DNA from: Kalmusia sp. IMI 367209
Lineage: Eukaryota > Ascomycota > Dothideomycetes > Pleosporales > Didymosphaeriaceae
Assembly: GCA_027946365.1 (NCBI GenBank)
Contig: JAPEUQ010000007.1
Location: 992,001-1,056,000 of the forward strand
Direction: 5' to 3'
DNA length: 64,000 bases
Positions 48,401 through 60,497 of the stretch are shown piece by piece. The notes beneath the pieces were generated by a model, which saw only the letters and a list, made by a program, of their open reading frames with translations, ran no database searches and was not told the origin of the DNA. The first letter of the stretch is position 1; every line of letters begins with the position of its first letter. The position numbers and the translations under genes were made by a program.

Positions 48401-49647
48401 CTCCACCATATCCGCGACACCACCCTGCCGTCAATAACAGCCACCCTGATCTTACCTCTATTCGCAATAACCTGCGAACCCTGTCTGACTTGGAGGAAGT
48501 GAAGACGACAAAGGATGCTTTTCGATCGAAGGTCAACGCTCGTAAAGAGCAGGAGAGTGCAACTCTTACTGATCGTAGAGCACAGCTCCGCTATAACATC
48601 CAAGAAAACATCCGAAACGGGGTGATGACCTACGCAGACGCTGCGAATGCTGATAAAGACTTTGAGGCTCGAGAGCACCAGCGAGCTCAGGACCTTGTGC
48701 AGAACACATTCGACACTTTCCAGACTGAGGTTGCTAATCCATTACACGCGATGTTCTGTGAACGAATCACGAAAGCTTCAGCGTCACTTGAGCACCTGAA
48801 AGGTCGATTAGCAAACGCGGCGATAGAGCTCAACCCTAATCAGACACAAGAGGAGGGTGATGAACAGCCGGAATTGTTAGAAATGCTCACGTTATTGAAA
48901 TGGTTATTCGAAGCGCGCGAGCAGTTGCACAAGGAGATGTTTGAGCTTGAGGATGAGCGAAATGACCTCTACAAAGACATCATCATTCTGCCGTATGCCC
49001 AAACCGGAAATGAGCAGAAAGTTAAAGAGGCAACGGCCTTCTTCCGGCGCGATGCTCAAGATCGCAAAGTTACCTGGGAGAAGGAGATCTTGAAGAGATA
49101 TGAGGAATTCATGAACGTGATAGAGCAGAACGTTACTCGAGGCGTAGAGGCGCAACTTTCGGCGTTTTGGGATATCGCACCAGGACTACTTGCGATAGTG
49201 CAGAAGATACCGCAGCGGTTGAGCGGATTCGACGTCTTGATTCCATCCCAAGAGTATGAGGAGAATCCGTCGTATTACGACTTCCCGCTGCAGTACCTGT
49301 ACACATTGCTAGCGCACGCTGGGCGATCCGCTTACCAGTTCATCGAATCACAGACGAATTTGCTTTGCCTCCTACACGAGGTCAAGACTGGCGTCATGAG
49401 CGCCGGTTCGAGACTACTAGAGACGCAGAGGATTATGGAAGGTGAAGACCTAGAGAGCGTAGACCGCGAGATGAAGGCCATTAAAGAGGACGAAGAGCGC
49501 AGACTAACGGACGATCTGAAAGAAAAGGTGGGATTGGTCGAAAGCCAATGGAACGAGGCTCTTGGAGGAGGCCTGGCAGACTGCAAAATGAGGGTTGAAT
49601 CCTTCCTTGCTCAACAAGGTGGATGGGAGGATTGCTTAAAGGAATGA
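45460..49647 (+). CDS. Large unknown protein: Pro-rich N-terminus, helical C-terminus
   Basis: Not recognised as a named family. Exons are 45460-46325, 46372-48201 and 48330-49647, giving 1337 aa. The introns have strong GTAAGT donors (46326, 48202). The first has a CACTAAC branch; the second is 128 bp. Residues 1 to about 650 are disordered, with many poly-Pro runs (ALPPPPPAPPSP, HPPPPPPPSDY, QFPPPPPASGS, LPPPPPGPPPNG). A helical block follows near 660-735 (FAEAAIERHRHFIEKEM; YIVSESRLRRDRYSAAF). A second Ser/Thr/Pro linker leads to about 400 residues of long helices from about residue 940 to the end (SDLEEVKTTKDAFRSKVNAR; LLKWLFEAREQLHKEMFEL). The poly-Pro plus helical plan suggests a cytoskeletal or membrane-cortex scaffold, but this is only an inference. 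Confidence 0.82.
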
Positions 49648-50697
49648 CTTTCATGAGGTGCACATTAGGATTGTTTGCTCTTTCTGGCAGCATTTGCACG
49701 GTTTGCATGGTCTGCGTCTTTGCGTTTGAGCACAGATACCCATTTTTAATCTCCTTTGTGCGAGTGTTGTTATGTTGTGTGTTTAGCTAGATAGGGAAAT
49801 GACAGACGCGCGCACGGCTGCTATGTTGGCGGAGAGTGGCGGAGATGAATTGCCCACCTTGTGCGTGACGTGGATTTGGAGCTCCGTGAGCCTTATCACA
49901 GAGAGCATCGCTGATAGATAACATTGTCAGACCTAGCATACGAAGGAGAGATTCCGAAGCTGTCTGGTGCCCTGGTGCTTTGGTGAGCATGTGCAGATTC
50001 CATAGGCTGTTCAACAGCTTTGCAGCGTGTAGATGTGTAGATGCAGGCGCGGGGCAGGGTGGCATGTGCTGCTTCTGCAGCATGCAATTGCGACTGCCGA
50101 CGTATCTCTCACATTCACCGTCTGGCGCCCCTGCAGCACCGCTCACTCTCTGTTGCCTCCGCTCTCTTTGCAGAAAGAATCTTTCATTCACCAGCGCCCA
50201 TGGCACTGACCTCGTCCGGGACTAGCGCCTTGGCAAAAAGCGCGCACCACCTTTTCATAAAGGCAACGCCTGCCGCTCTCTCGCAGTCACAAACGCTCAA
50301 CCACACCCGCACTCGACAGCTCTTCGCCCCCGTTGTTCCCCTGCGGAGCATCTCATAACAGAAAAGCCACAAAAAAATCCAGAAAAGAACCCAAAAAAAC
50401 CAGTCTTGACGACGTCCGCCAACCCCTCGTCAGTCGGTCGCTTGTCTCCACCGCCTCTCTCCTTCAACCTCCTGTTCGCACGTAGAGGAACCCCAGCGCA
50501 CCTGCCTGCTCGTCCCCGTGAGTCGCAGTACTGCAAGCCCACTGCTACCTTCGCAGCATTTTCGTCACACCCTGTTTTAGCTTCTAGAGGTGAGCGCGCC
50601 AAACTTTTTTTTTGCTAGCGAGCGCGCCGTACGCCGCACCCTGCGCCTGCCCACAAAATTTTGAACCACCCACTGATACTCGCACCAGATAGCCAAT
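49648..50697. promoter_or_regulatory. Intergenic region and leader of the poly(A)-binding protein gene
   Basis: Contains the 3' flank of the large unknown gene and the PAB1 promoter and leader. An A-rich tract lies at 50355-50402 (two runs of seven A plus shorter runs). A GTGAGT at 50518 and an ACCAG ending at 50688 could bound a 171-bp 5' UTR intron that ends just before the ATG context. Confidence 0.5.
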
Positions 50698-52984
50698 ATG
50701 TCTGCTGAAGTCGCCAACTCGACCTCACCCGTCCAGGACGGCGCCCAGGACGCTGCCAACGGCACCACCGTCAATACCAATGTCGGGCCTGCCCAGGGTG
50801 ACGCCGCGACCCCCGCCTCCGCGACCACTGCCCACCCCAACTCGGCCTCGCTCTACGTTGGCGAGCTCGACCCCGCTGTCACCGAGGCCATGCTGTTCGA
50901 GCTGTTCTCGTCCATCGGCCAGGTCGCGTCTATCCGTGTCTGCCGTGATGCCGTCACCCGTCGGTCGCTCGGATACGCCTATGTTAACTACAACAGCTCG
51001 GAGGACGGCGAAAAGGCGCTTGAGGAGCTGAACTACACCGTGATCAAGGGCAAGCCGTGCCGCATCATGTGGTCGCAGCGCGACCCCGCTCTGCGCAAGA
51101 CTGGTCAGGGCAACGTCTTCATCAAGAACTTGGACCACGCCATCGACAACAAGGCCTTGCACGATACCTTCGCGGCCTTCGGCAACATTCTGAGCTGCAA
51201 GGTCGCACAGGACGAGATGGGCAACTCCAAGGGCTACGGTTTCGTCCACTACGAGACTGCTGAGGCTGCGAATAACGCTATCAAGCATGTCAATGGCATG
51301 TTGCTCAACGAGAAGAAGGTCTTCGTCGGCCATCACATCCCCAAGAAAGAGCGCATGAGCAAGTTCGAGGAGATGAAGGCCAACTTCACCAACATCTACG
51401 TCAAGAATGTCGATCTTGACGTTAGCGATGAGCAGTTCCGCGAGTTGTTCGAGAAGCATGGCGACATCACATCCGCATCTCTTGCGCGTGACGATCAGGG
51501 CAAGAGCCGTGGCTTTGGCTTTGTCAACTTCGTCAAGCACGATGCTGCCTCCACTGCCGTCGATGCCCTCAATGACACTGAATTCCACGGTCAGAAGTTG
51601 TACGTGGGACGCGCCCAGAAGAAGCACGAGCGCGAGGAGGAACTGCGCAAGCAGTACGAGGCTGCTCGTCTTGAGAAGCAGTCTAAGTACCAGGGCGTCA
51701 ACCTGTACATCAAGAATCTCGACGATGATGTTGACGATGATAAGCTCCGCGACATGTTTGCTCCGTTCGGTACCATTACTTCTGCTAAAGTCATGCGCGA
51801 CACTCTTCCTGCCGATGCCTCTGAGACTCCCGCCGAGGAGAAGAAGGAGGGCGAGGAGGGCGAGGAAGAGAACAAGGAAGCCTCTGGTGACGAGGAATCT
51901 AAGAAGGAGAATGAGAAGGTCACCATCAAGGGCGAGAAGAAGATCCTCGGCAAGAGCAAGGGCTTCGGTTTTGTCTGCTTCAGCAACCCGGATGAGGCCA
52001 CCAAGGCTGTCACCGACATGAACCAGAAGATGATCGGTGGCAAGCCTCTGTACGTCGCATTGGCTCAACGTAAGGATGTTCGCAAGAACCAGCTCGAAGC
52101 CACCATTCAAGCCCGTAACCAGCTCCGCATGCAGCAGCAACAGCAGCAGCAATTTGGCGGCATGCCTCAAATGTTCATTGCTCCTGGCCAACAGCCAATG
52201 ATGTACCCTCCTGGCCGCGGACAGATGCCCTTCCCGGGCGCGATCCCTGGACAGCAAGGCGGTCGCGGCGCTCCCTTCCCGGGTGCGATCCCCGGCCAGC
52301 AGGGTGGACGTGGGGCTCCGAATGCTGCACAAATGCCGCCCATGTACATGCCGCCTGGCATGGCACCTGGTGGCTTCCCTGGTCCATACATGAACCCACA
52401 ATACATTCAACTCGCCCAGGCTGCCCAGCAGGCCGCAATGGGTGGAGGTCGTGGAGCTGGTGGCCGAGGCCCTGTTCCTATTCCCGGCATGCCTGGTCAG
52501 ATGGCTGGTGTTCCCGGCATCCGTGGTGGCACCGCATTCCCTCAGCAAGGCGGTGCCGGCCGTGGCGCCCAAGGTCGACCAGGACAGCCGCCAGTGCCCG
52601 GATTCCCTCAAGGCGGTCGCGGTGGCGCTCCTGGTGTTGACCTCGCCGCTCTGAACGCCGCTCCTGCCGGCCAGCAGAAGCAGATGCTCGGCGAGGCGCT
52701 CTACCCCAAGATCCATGAAATGCAACCCGACTTGGCCGGCAAGATCACCGGTATGCTTCTTGAGATGGACAACTCTGAGCTGATCAACCTGTGAGTATTC
52801 CCACTTTCCCTTTCCTAAGCCCCAATGATATCAGCATACTAACGTTCCCAGTACCTCCGACGAATCTGCGCTTCGCGCGAAGGTGGACGAGGCCATGAAT
52901 GTGTATGACGAATATGTCAAGAACAAAGAGGGTGAGGGCGAGAAAGATACTCCTAAGGAGGAGGGCAAAGAAGACAAAGCTTAA
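50698..52984 (+). CDS. PAB1: Polyadenylate-binding protein Pab1
   Basis: Binds mRNA poly(A) tails and links them to translation initiation, deadenylation and export. Exons are 50698-52790 and 52852-52984, giving 741 aa. Four RRMs: about 51-129 (SLYVGELDP), 139-215 ([24 protein letters not shown]), 231-308 ([22 protein letters not shown]) and 335-460 ([26 protein letters not shown]). RRM4 carries an acidic/lysine insertion at about 371-417 between its RNP2 and RNP1. A Gln/Gly/Pro/Met-rich linker contains a duplicated 15-residue unit ([15 protein letters not shown] twice). The C-terminal MLLE domain is at about 655-735 ([31 protein letters not shown]) and is split by the only coding intron, which has the branch ACTAAC. 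The tail is Lys/Glu-rich. Confidence 0.97.
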
Positions 52985-54278
52985 ATTCTTTCTAGCTGGC
53001 GCTGAGTAGGACTCTCGTCCTGAGAACCACTTCCTCGGCACGCTAATGATGACGGTTCGATGACTCTTCGGCGAATGGCGCACGGTTAACGGTTTCGGTT
53101 TCTCTCATGCACGGCGGACGATCATGACTCAAAAGTTATTCTATGGCAACTGCGTACTGCGGTCTTTTCTCTATGAGGCTATCGTCGCTTGTGATCTCGG
53201 CGGTTGTGAGATCGCCCTGCTACGGCTAACGACTAGTCCTCTTTTCTTTCCACCTCGCCGTCTGCTTCTTTACTGGATGTTGGCGGTACGACGACTCACT
53301 TGTCTCGACATCTGAGTCTGGTACTTCACTTTCTTTACAGTTCATGTACTATAGACTCATCAAGTCTACAATGACGATGCTATGAGCGGATATGGCTCGG
53401 CGATGGGATGGATGCGGGCTTTCTGCCAACTTTATGCCTCCCAGTAGCCTTCTCTCTGATGTTGGCTCTCGCAAACAAGAGCATAATGGCGGTAGCTAGT
53501 ATAGGTCCTGGCGGAATAAGTACCCACATCTTTAGGTACTCGGTTAGACGCAGGGCATGGATGGTGCGTTTTGGAGGTGGTGCCCCGTTGGAGCAGCATG
53601 CTTATGATGGACTAGCTTTTCGGGCATGTAGATGATTAGTCTGAATATGTTCACAATCTTCCATGTAGTCTTTTGATCCGGTGATGTTTGCGGCGAATAA
53701 GCTGTTGGGAGTATTTCAGTTTCATTGACATTGCGGCACGCTTCGTGGACAAGTTTTGACTTGGTCGATATAATGCTTTTGAAGTGGAGTCTAGCCCTTC
53801 GAAGGCCAAGACTCTCGCCGCACTGGAATCTACCCGTACAATTTCGACCAAGCCAAAGCCTTCTGAAACATGAAACAAATGATCATATCCTCGTGTTGAG
53901 CGAAAATATTTAGATTGTGTGGTAGACAGTGTGGTTGCGATGCATTTATATACAAAAGGTGCTTGAGCAACGACATGGGGGGGCTTGCAAGGTACATACA
54001 GGTGAGCGGACATGCTGGGAAGAAAATGCAGCCAAAAAGGATGACTTCGGAGTGACAGTGGTGTGTGTATGTGATGGGGGAAGGAGATCTAATATGGCGA
54101 CCTTGGCCTAGCCTAACCTTGCAGAGTATGGGTCCACCCTTTTTTTGTTTTTACCTCTTGAACATCTTACCCTCTAGAAAATGTCGATAGATGTTCGTTT
54201 GCCCTATCACGAGGCAGAACGTTGGGAGGGATGCGAACTGATTCCGCGCGATGGGCATTTTACTTAACCCCCCCGCCT
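52985..54278. other. Convergent 3' region
   Basis: Between PAB1 (+) and RIB3 (-). No convincing gene or repeat. Confidence 0.55.
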
Positions 54279-55131
54279 TCAATAGTCGGCCCCCTCGACG
54301 CCCAGCTTCCCCTCGTTCTCCTCGATGTAGGTGACCAGGTCCTCGATGGTGCAGACCTTGATGCCAAACTGCTTCCCAAACGCCAGGCACTCGTCTCTTC
54401 TCATCATGCCGCCGCCGACGAGCTCCGCCTTGCCCTCGACCGCCTCGCCGTCGGTGATGAGCTCGCATATGACGCCCACGGGCGGCTTCCCCGCCAGGCG
54501 ACACAGATCCACGGCGGCCTCGGTGTGGCCTCTCCGCACGCGCACGCCGCCCTCCCTCGCCTGCAAGGGCAGGATGTGGCCCGGTCTGCGGAAATGGCTC
54601 GCCTTCGCGGCGGGGTCGGCCAGCATGTTGCACGTCAGGGCGCGGTCGGCGGCGGAGATGCCCGTGGAGACGGACGGGTGGGCGGCGTCGATGGAGACGG
54701 CGTAGGCCGTCTGGTTGGGGTCCGCGTTGTCCGTCACCATCTGCGGGAGGTGCAGGGCGGCGGCGCGCGACACGGGGAGCGGCGCGCAGATGTAGCCCGA
54801 CGAGTAGCGGATCATGAAGGAGGCTTTGGCGGGCGTCAGGGCAGACGCTGCGATGATGAGGTCGCCTTCGTTTTCGCGCGAGGGGGAGTCGAGCACGATG
54901 ACGAACTCGTCGTTTGCTGATGAAGCGCACACGGAGGATTAGCTTGGGGAGAGTTGCAACGAGGTGAGAGCGTTTACCGAATGCTTGGATGACGTCTGGT
55001 ATGGAGTCGAAGGCTGGGTGTGCGGGCGTGTGGTCTACGAGGTTGCCGTTGCCATTTGCGCCGGCTTTGCCATTTGCGTGGCCGTTCATGGTGCCGCTGA
55101 GGGCGGGGAGTTCGTCGAGCACGGCGGGCAT
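54279..55131 (-). CDS. RIB3: 3,4-dihydroxy-2-butanone 4-phosphate synthase
   Basis: Riboflavin pathway enzyme converting ribulose 5-phosphate to the C4 precursor 3,4-dihydroxy-2-butanone 4-phosphate plus formate, Mg-dependent. Exons on the minus strand are 55131-54978 and 54916-54279, giving 263 aa; an in-frame ATG at 55170 would add 13 residues. The first about 40 residues are a low-complexity Gly/Asn-rich extension (NGHANGKAGANGNGN). Family motifs: SIPDVIQAF, LDSPSRENEGDLIIAA (catalytic acidic loop), YSSGYICAPL, YAVSIDAAHPSVSTGISAAD, RRPGHILPLQAREGGVRVRR, GHTEAAVDLCRLAG and VGVICEL. The intron splits the Ala codon of ANDEF. The sequence has a marked bias to G or C in third codon positions, which produces a long antisense open frame. 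Confidence 0.95.
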
Positions 55132-55170
55132 GCTCGAGACGATGAGTCTGTTCTGCCCTTTGTTTTCCAC

Positions 55171-56036
55171 AAGAAGGCCTACTTCTTGCCCTCTTCTAAT
55201 GTATCCCGAGCTCGTGTGCGATCAATTGCGCTACCGGCGTGGGAGGGTCGGCGGTCCCTTGGATTGCCAATGCTTAGATATTCGAAAGCACCTTTTCTTG
55301 ACGCCCTCTGTAAGCCGATGCCGGCCGTGTCCGCGCTGCTTTGCAATCTTGCTAGCTCTTGGACGGCCCGCGCGGAAAAGTCCCAGCTGTCGCACACGGT
55401 GGGCGGGAGGCAGCGCAGAGGTGAAAAAAGAGTTGGGCCGACAGTCAACGGGAGTCGCGGAGTCGCGGGAGCGGGCAGCGTCGCCACGACATTGTTTCGT
55501 TAGTTCTGGCCCTGCATGTGCCTCGATGATGAGCCAAGTGGAGGGGTCAGCCGAGGAGCGCCAGGATGCCCCCAGGTCAGCCCACAGCCGGCCACTGAGC
55601 GACGCCGCCTCCGATTCGCCGCACCTCCGAGCCCCGATCGACCTCGAAAACGAATGCCTGGGCTTGCTTTTTCGCTGTCCGAAGCTACACATATCACGCC
55701 GCGCGCTTTCGTTTGTGTGCTGTGTGCGGATGTGATTGGAGTCACTGTACGGGGTCCGGTCATTCGCATGCGTTGGATATCTCGACCAGTGACTCTGTCC
55801 CCGCGTCATGCGGAAGGTATGGCTGTTGGAGCAACTCGATATTCACAATTACCAAATGTATTCCGATTTCAAGTGAGGGTATCTCTCGTTCCTTTTCATT
55901 CTGGCTGTCCTGTCCAGCCAGCCGAACCCGCCCAAATGATCAGACCAAATGGTCGTACAGCGTTAAAGTACACAATCGTCGTCTAACTTGCTCCCTTGAA
56001 TTGCCTCTAACCAAAGTCATTGCTCTAAATTTTTTT
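55171..56036. other. RIB3 promoter and purine-permease 3' flank
   Basis: No gene seen. Open frames on both strands (up to about 240 codons) overlap and lack recognisable features. Confidence 0.5.
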
Positions 56037-58123
56037 TTACGCCACTTTCGGGCCCTTCTCATGATCCGCCGGCGTTTCGCTGGTCTCGCTCTTGCGCTCG
56101 GTAACCTCACCTGTAGGCACCCCGTCCGTCTCGTCGTCACTTCTCCAGAAATCCTTCTTTCCGCGACGAATCCGGTTCACCCAAGGCGGCAGGATTCCAC
56201 CGGGGATCTTGTAGGTCCAAGCATCCTTCTCGTCCTTGTACTCGGGCACAAGGCGGCCGCCAGACGCCTTCTCGATGATGAACACAAGCGTGTTGATGAT
56301 GATGTACGAGCAGATGCCCGCAATCATGCCGTAGGCGATGGAGTAGGTGAATGGCATGATGGTGATGGTGAGGAATGCGGGGATGGCATCACCCATGTAC
56401 CGCCAGTTGATGTCCTTGGCAGCTGAGGCCATGAGGCATCCAACAATGACAAGCGTACATCCGGTGGCCCACGGAGGTATAGATGCGAATATCGGTGCGA
56501 AGAAGACGGCGATGAAGAAGCAGAGCCCAGTGACCATGGCGGTTATTCCTGTTTTGCCACCTTCACTGATACCCGCACCGCTTTCGATGAACGCAGTGAC
56601 GGGGGGCGAACCGAAAAGACTGCCGATCGAAATACCGAGAGCGTCGACCGTGTAGGCAATGGAGCTGCCCTCGAAGTCCTGAGTGCGCTCGTCGATCAAG
56701 CCAGCGAAGCGTGCCATGGAATACAGAGTACCCGTGCAGTCCAGGATGTCAACGTAGAGGAAGGAGATGAATGCCAGTGCAAACTGCCCACCATGCCCGG
56801 AAACGTCCCATTTCTGAGCCGCCAGGATATGCTTGATGGGTCGGAATGTGACAACTTGCTTGAAGAAATCAAAAGCAGAGTCTCCGAGTGGGGTGTGGGG
56901 GAAGTAGGTGACGGAAGTCGAGCGTGGCCAGGAGATGATGGAGACAAGCAAGATGCCTGCAATGATTGCGCCCTTGACACGATACATCATCAACATGACG
57001 GTCAAGAAACCACCGCAGAAGATTCCGATCCACATTGCCGGGTTTCGCATCTTGTAGGAAGCGAGGCAAGCAATGCCGTCAGCATCGAATTGGTCCGGAG
57101 TGTTGACGCAGCCAGCGAGCTCAAGGGGTGTCGCCTTCGCGCCCGTAAGAATACCAATACCAGCGGAATAGCTGAGACCAATGATGGTCAGGTACAAGCC
57201 AATACCCACACCAGTCGCGAGCTTGATGGATGCCGGAATCGCCCTAACAAGGCAAGTCAGTAACAGTTCTTTTGCGAGTGGCGCATAGCGGCCCCGATCT
57301 CGGTACGGGAGGCCGAGAGTTTGCGCTCTAGAAACCCGCCAACCACGATAAATGAGACTGCGTGCTCACCTTGCGAGCCACTGTCGGATCCCCAGAAGGG
57401 TCAAGGCAACGAATATGAAGCCCTCCATGAAAACGGCAGTAAGTGCAACCTCATATGGTACCATGCCTGGAAAAGTAATTAGTATGATTTCCCAAAAAGA
57501 AACTTGTACCACCCCCAACAAGCCACCAGGAAAGCTGCAGCTACCGTAACATCCAGGCTAGAAACAGCGAAACGGGGCGTGGCGTGAAATGTGACGCACC
57601 TGATCCGTGGTACCCAACGACCGTGTAGGTGAAGTAGGCGTTAAGACCCATTCCGGGGGCCAGGCCGAGCGGCATGTTAGCAAAGAGACCCATACAGAAA
57701 GAGGTCAAAGCTGAGATGGCGGCAGTCGCAGTAACCAGATCTCGGTTGATTTCCTGAACACAGAGCAGATACGGTTCGTACGTGTCGCAGAGATCGTCCA
57801 TGTGATCGGGAGGGCAGACACATGTGCCTCCTGAATTTGAAGTGATGGAAGCTGTGACCGTTTAGAAATGGTACACGTCAAGGGGCGGGATATTTTACCG
57901 TTGACGGCAATGATGTATGCCATGGCAAAGAAGGTGGCCATACCAGCCCGGACCTCAGTGAAGAAATAGCTCCCCTTTCGTGTTTTGGGCTGTGGAACGG
58001 TCAGCATGTATCTGCGAGCATTGCACATGAAACGGGACTTACATGTTCAGAGCCATCGAGACGAAACCAGCGACCAACAGGCGATTTGGCGATGGCCTGG
58101 TTGGTATTGTGAACCCAACCCAT
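56037..58123 (-). CDS. AzgA-like adenine/guanine (hypoxanthine) permease
   Basis: Plasma-membrane purine:H+ symporter of the NCS2/AzgA family. Exons on the minus strand are 58123-58043, 57989-57899, 57851-57600, 57466-57370 and 57243-56037, giving 575 aa, typical of AzgA. Diagnostic segments: N-terminal RWFRLDGSEH, then FFTEVRAGMATFFAMAYIIA (TM1), GLFANMPLGLAPGMGLNAYF with the substrate-site loop, GIRQWLARAIPASIKLATGV, LDCTGTLYSMARFAG, SIGSLFGSPPVTAFIESGAG (the conserved AzgA motif around TM8) and GDAIPAFLTITIMPFTYSIA. About 14 hydrophobic segments fit the family. Cys-rich loop 1 (SGGTCVCPPDHMDDLC) is the usual extracellular loop. The C-terminus is hydrophilic, Glu/Lys-rich and cytosolic. Introns are 53, 47, 133 and 126 bp. 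Confidence 0.95.
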
Positions 58124-60386
58124 CTTGAACGAGATGTGCAGCACTCGACGCCGGGGAAGAGGTTTGGGTGGAGTTGCAAAGCTGAAGTTGATCGATGATC
58201 TACGCTGCTGACGAGGGAGGGGATCATATTTTAAATTGGTCGATGGTCGTCAAAGGCGAATCTGTGGCATCCCGCACCAGGAGATAAGGGTTTGCTCGGG
58301 GTGGCTTGGCATCTTCGAGAAAATTGGTCTCGCCGTGTGAAGGGAACCAATCCTAGCCGGTTGTTGTTCAGACTCCGTGAAAGGAGCTAGGCTAGCCGGG
58401 GGACCAACGGCAACGCGTAGTCGCTCGGATCCATGGCCACAGCAGGGTGCTGATGGACAGCGCGCGGCGCTCAGCACACTCATGCAGTGCGGGGGCGTCG
58501 ACACGCCTAAAGCAGTGCGGAGAGGGCGTCTACAGGGCGCCGCAACATGGCCAGCATGGCGCCTTGGTCCGTCTTGACGGGAGGGCTATCGGCTATCACA
58601 GCAGCGGCGCCGTCCTGGTGGCGCTCGAACAGGCAGGCGGAGGCTGCCGACATGCGCGCCGGGCAGTACCCGCAAGGGAGAAGGCCTTCGCCTCTTTCTT
58701 CTGCTGTTATCTCTCATCTCCGCTATCGAAAAAGCCATGGGCTATCGACAGTCATCGTCGTCGCCGGCGCGCACTGTCGCAGGGGGCGTGCTATTGCAAA
58801 TGCGATCGCGTCAGGCTTTTGCGCGAAAGAGCCGGCGCGGTACCCACACGGAGGCCATGGCTAAAACGGAGCACGGAAGGGGAACGAACGATGAGACGGC
58901 ACATGCTAGGGACGACAGCAGAGGATATGCCAGCTGCAAGCATCTCTGCTCCATGCTCTGCTCCATGCTCTGCTCCATGCTCTGCTTCCATGCAGGGCAT
59001 GCAAGGCTGCAGCCGCAGACAAGGGCGTCCTCGCGACATGTCGTCCGGCCTGGCCGCATTGTGCCGCATCCGACGACGCCGTCTGGACGGGCGGGCGGGC
59101 GACAGGGCACGGCATGGGACAGCTCAGCGCGTCCACCGCAGGGCGCAGAGCGCGTTGGATCGGATTCAATGGCAGAAAACGATCACGCTGCCGTCGCACC
59201 AAAAAGATGCCGCTCGCGTGTGTTGCGGGATGGCACGTGAGGCTAAATTTAGCTGCATCGCTGCCAAAGTCGCGATGCGAGTACCCACCCACCTACTATC
59301 TACCCCAACATCAAACAACTTGCCCCATGTCCCCTCAGACGGTCCAGTGAGAGTTACCTGAAGTGCTAAAAGGATTCCACAGCAGTGATTGCAGAAGATG
59401 TGCTTTGCCCTTCTCGTCTTCTGTCCAAACTCTTGCATCGAGTCCATCCTGCTTTGACATCCAAACCAATTTGCGAAGTTGCAAGTGTATTTTATTCGGG
59501 AAAACCAACGTGACAGGTACTTTCCTTGCGGTAAGATATCTAAAAGAACTTCTTCACGTCTGCATCTTCTGTTTGCATGGAATCTTCGCCTTTGTATCTG
59601 CTATAGCGTACATAGTATACCTGGTTGTTCGTGGCTTTGATTGGCGGTTTAAATGGGCGCGCACGCGTGGCAACTCGCCCACTTTAGCGAGATGCGGTCC
59701 AACGTCGTACAGAAGAGGAAGAAATGTCATTGCGTAAATTCTCCGATGAAGAATAGAATCGACTATGACGGAGTGCTGTCAATCTTCTTGCTATTTCTTA
59801 CCATTCTGTTCATCTTATGCGAATCCAGAGTCACCATCCCTCGGGGCAGACGATCTAGCCTCGCAACGAAGAACTTTCCACCAACCAGCTATCCCTCTCC
59901 TCATCATCTACGAATTACTCAAGCATCAATCAAGCCTTCACGAAGCATTCAAGATTCTCCGTTGCCAAGAGCTTGGATAGGCAAGTCCGTCCAGATGTCC
60001 ATCGCATCCCTGTATATCACTACCTATTATACCTCCCACCGCTGTAGACGACCCTTGCTCCTCTGCAACACATGGTCACGATTCCCAATTTTCCATCCAA
60101 TAGCGCGCAGTCTGGTATTCGCTTCCCCAGATTCCAGATGTACGTTCGGTATGGAAGCCGTGTGTCATTGGTAGCGGGGTACTACGTCCTGGCTTTAGAT
60201 TGAAGCCAGTTTCACATCAAGTATGGAGCAGCTCTTGTACCTGGATGGCTTGGGGGATAGCCCACATTTTGGAGCTGCAGCGCTAGAGATACAGGTGGAA
60301 TAATGCTTGATGGAGGCGGACGGAAGTGTAGAGCCATTGCACAAACCAGCTGTGGCTTTTTGTACGAGGTTGACCTTGAAAGAAAG
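58124..60386. other. 2.3-kb divergent intergenic region
   Basis: Shared upstream region of the purine permease (-) and the pectate lyase (+). Apart from a 12-bp tandem array at 58944-58992, I see only overlapping open frames on both strands in the GC-rich 58.4-59.2 kb part, none convincing. Confidence 0.55.
58944..58992. repeat. 12-bp tandem array, four copies
   Basis: The unit CTCTGCTCCATG is repeated three times exactly, then once as CTCTGCTTCCATG. It lies about 820 bp upstream of the purine-permease start. Confidence 0.9.
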
Positions 60387-60392
60387 TATAAA
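60387..60392 (+). promoter_or_regulatory. TATA box of the pectate lyase gene
   Basis: TATAAA about 105 bp upstream of the ATG at 60498. Confidence 0.55.
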
Positions 60393-60497
60393 GGTAGTCA
60401 GAGAGGCTAGGTTGACTTCTTCGCCGTGCTCACAGGTTTTTTGTTTACTTGTTGAAACAAATTGTCGCCTTTGCAAGTAGCTTACAAGATCGTCACC

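Noticed and set aside
50725..52725. 666-codon open frame on the minus strand opposite PAB1
   Set aside because: It is a mirror of PAB1 caused by strong G/C bias in third codon positions. The plus strand encodes a certain four-RRM protein, and the antisense product is low-complexity Leu/Arg/Ala without domains.
54222..54920. 232-codon open frame on the plus strand opposite RIB3
   Set aside because: Shadow of the RIB3 coding exon due to codon bias; no independent features.
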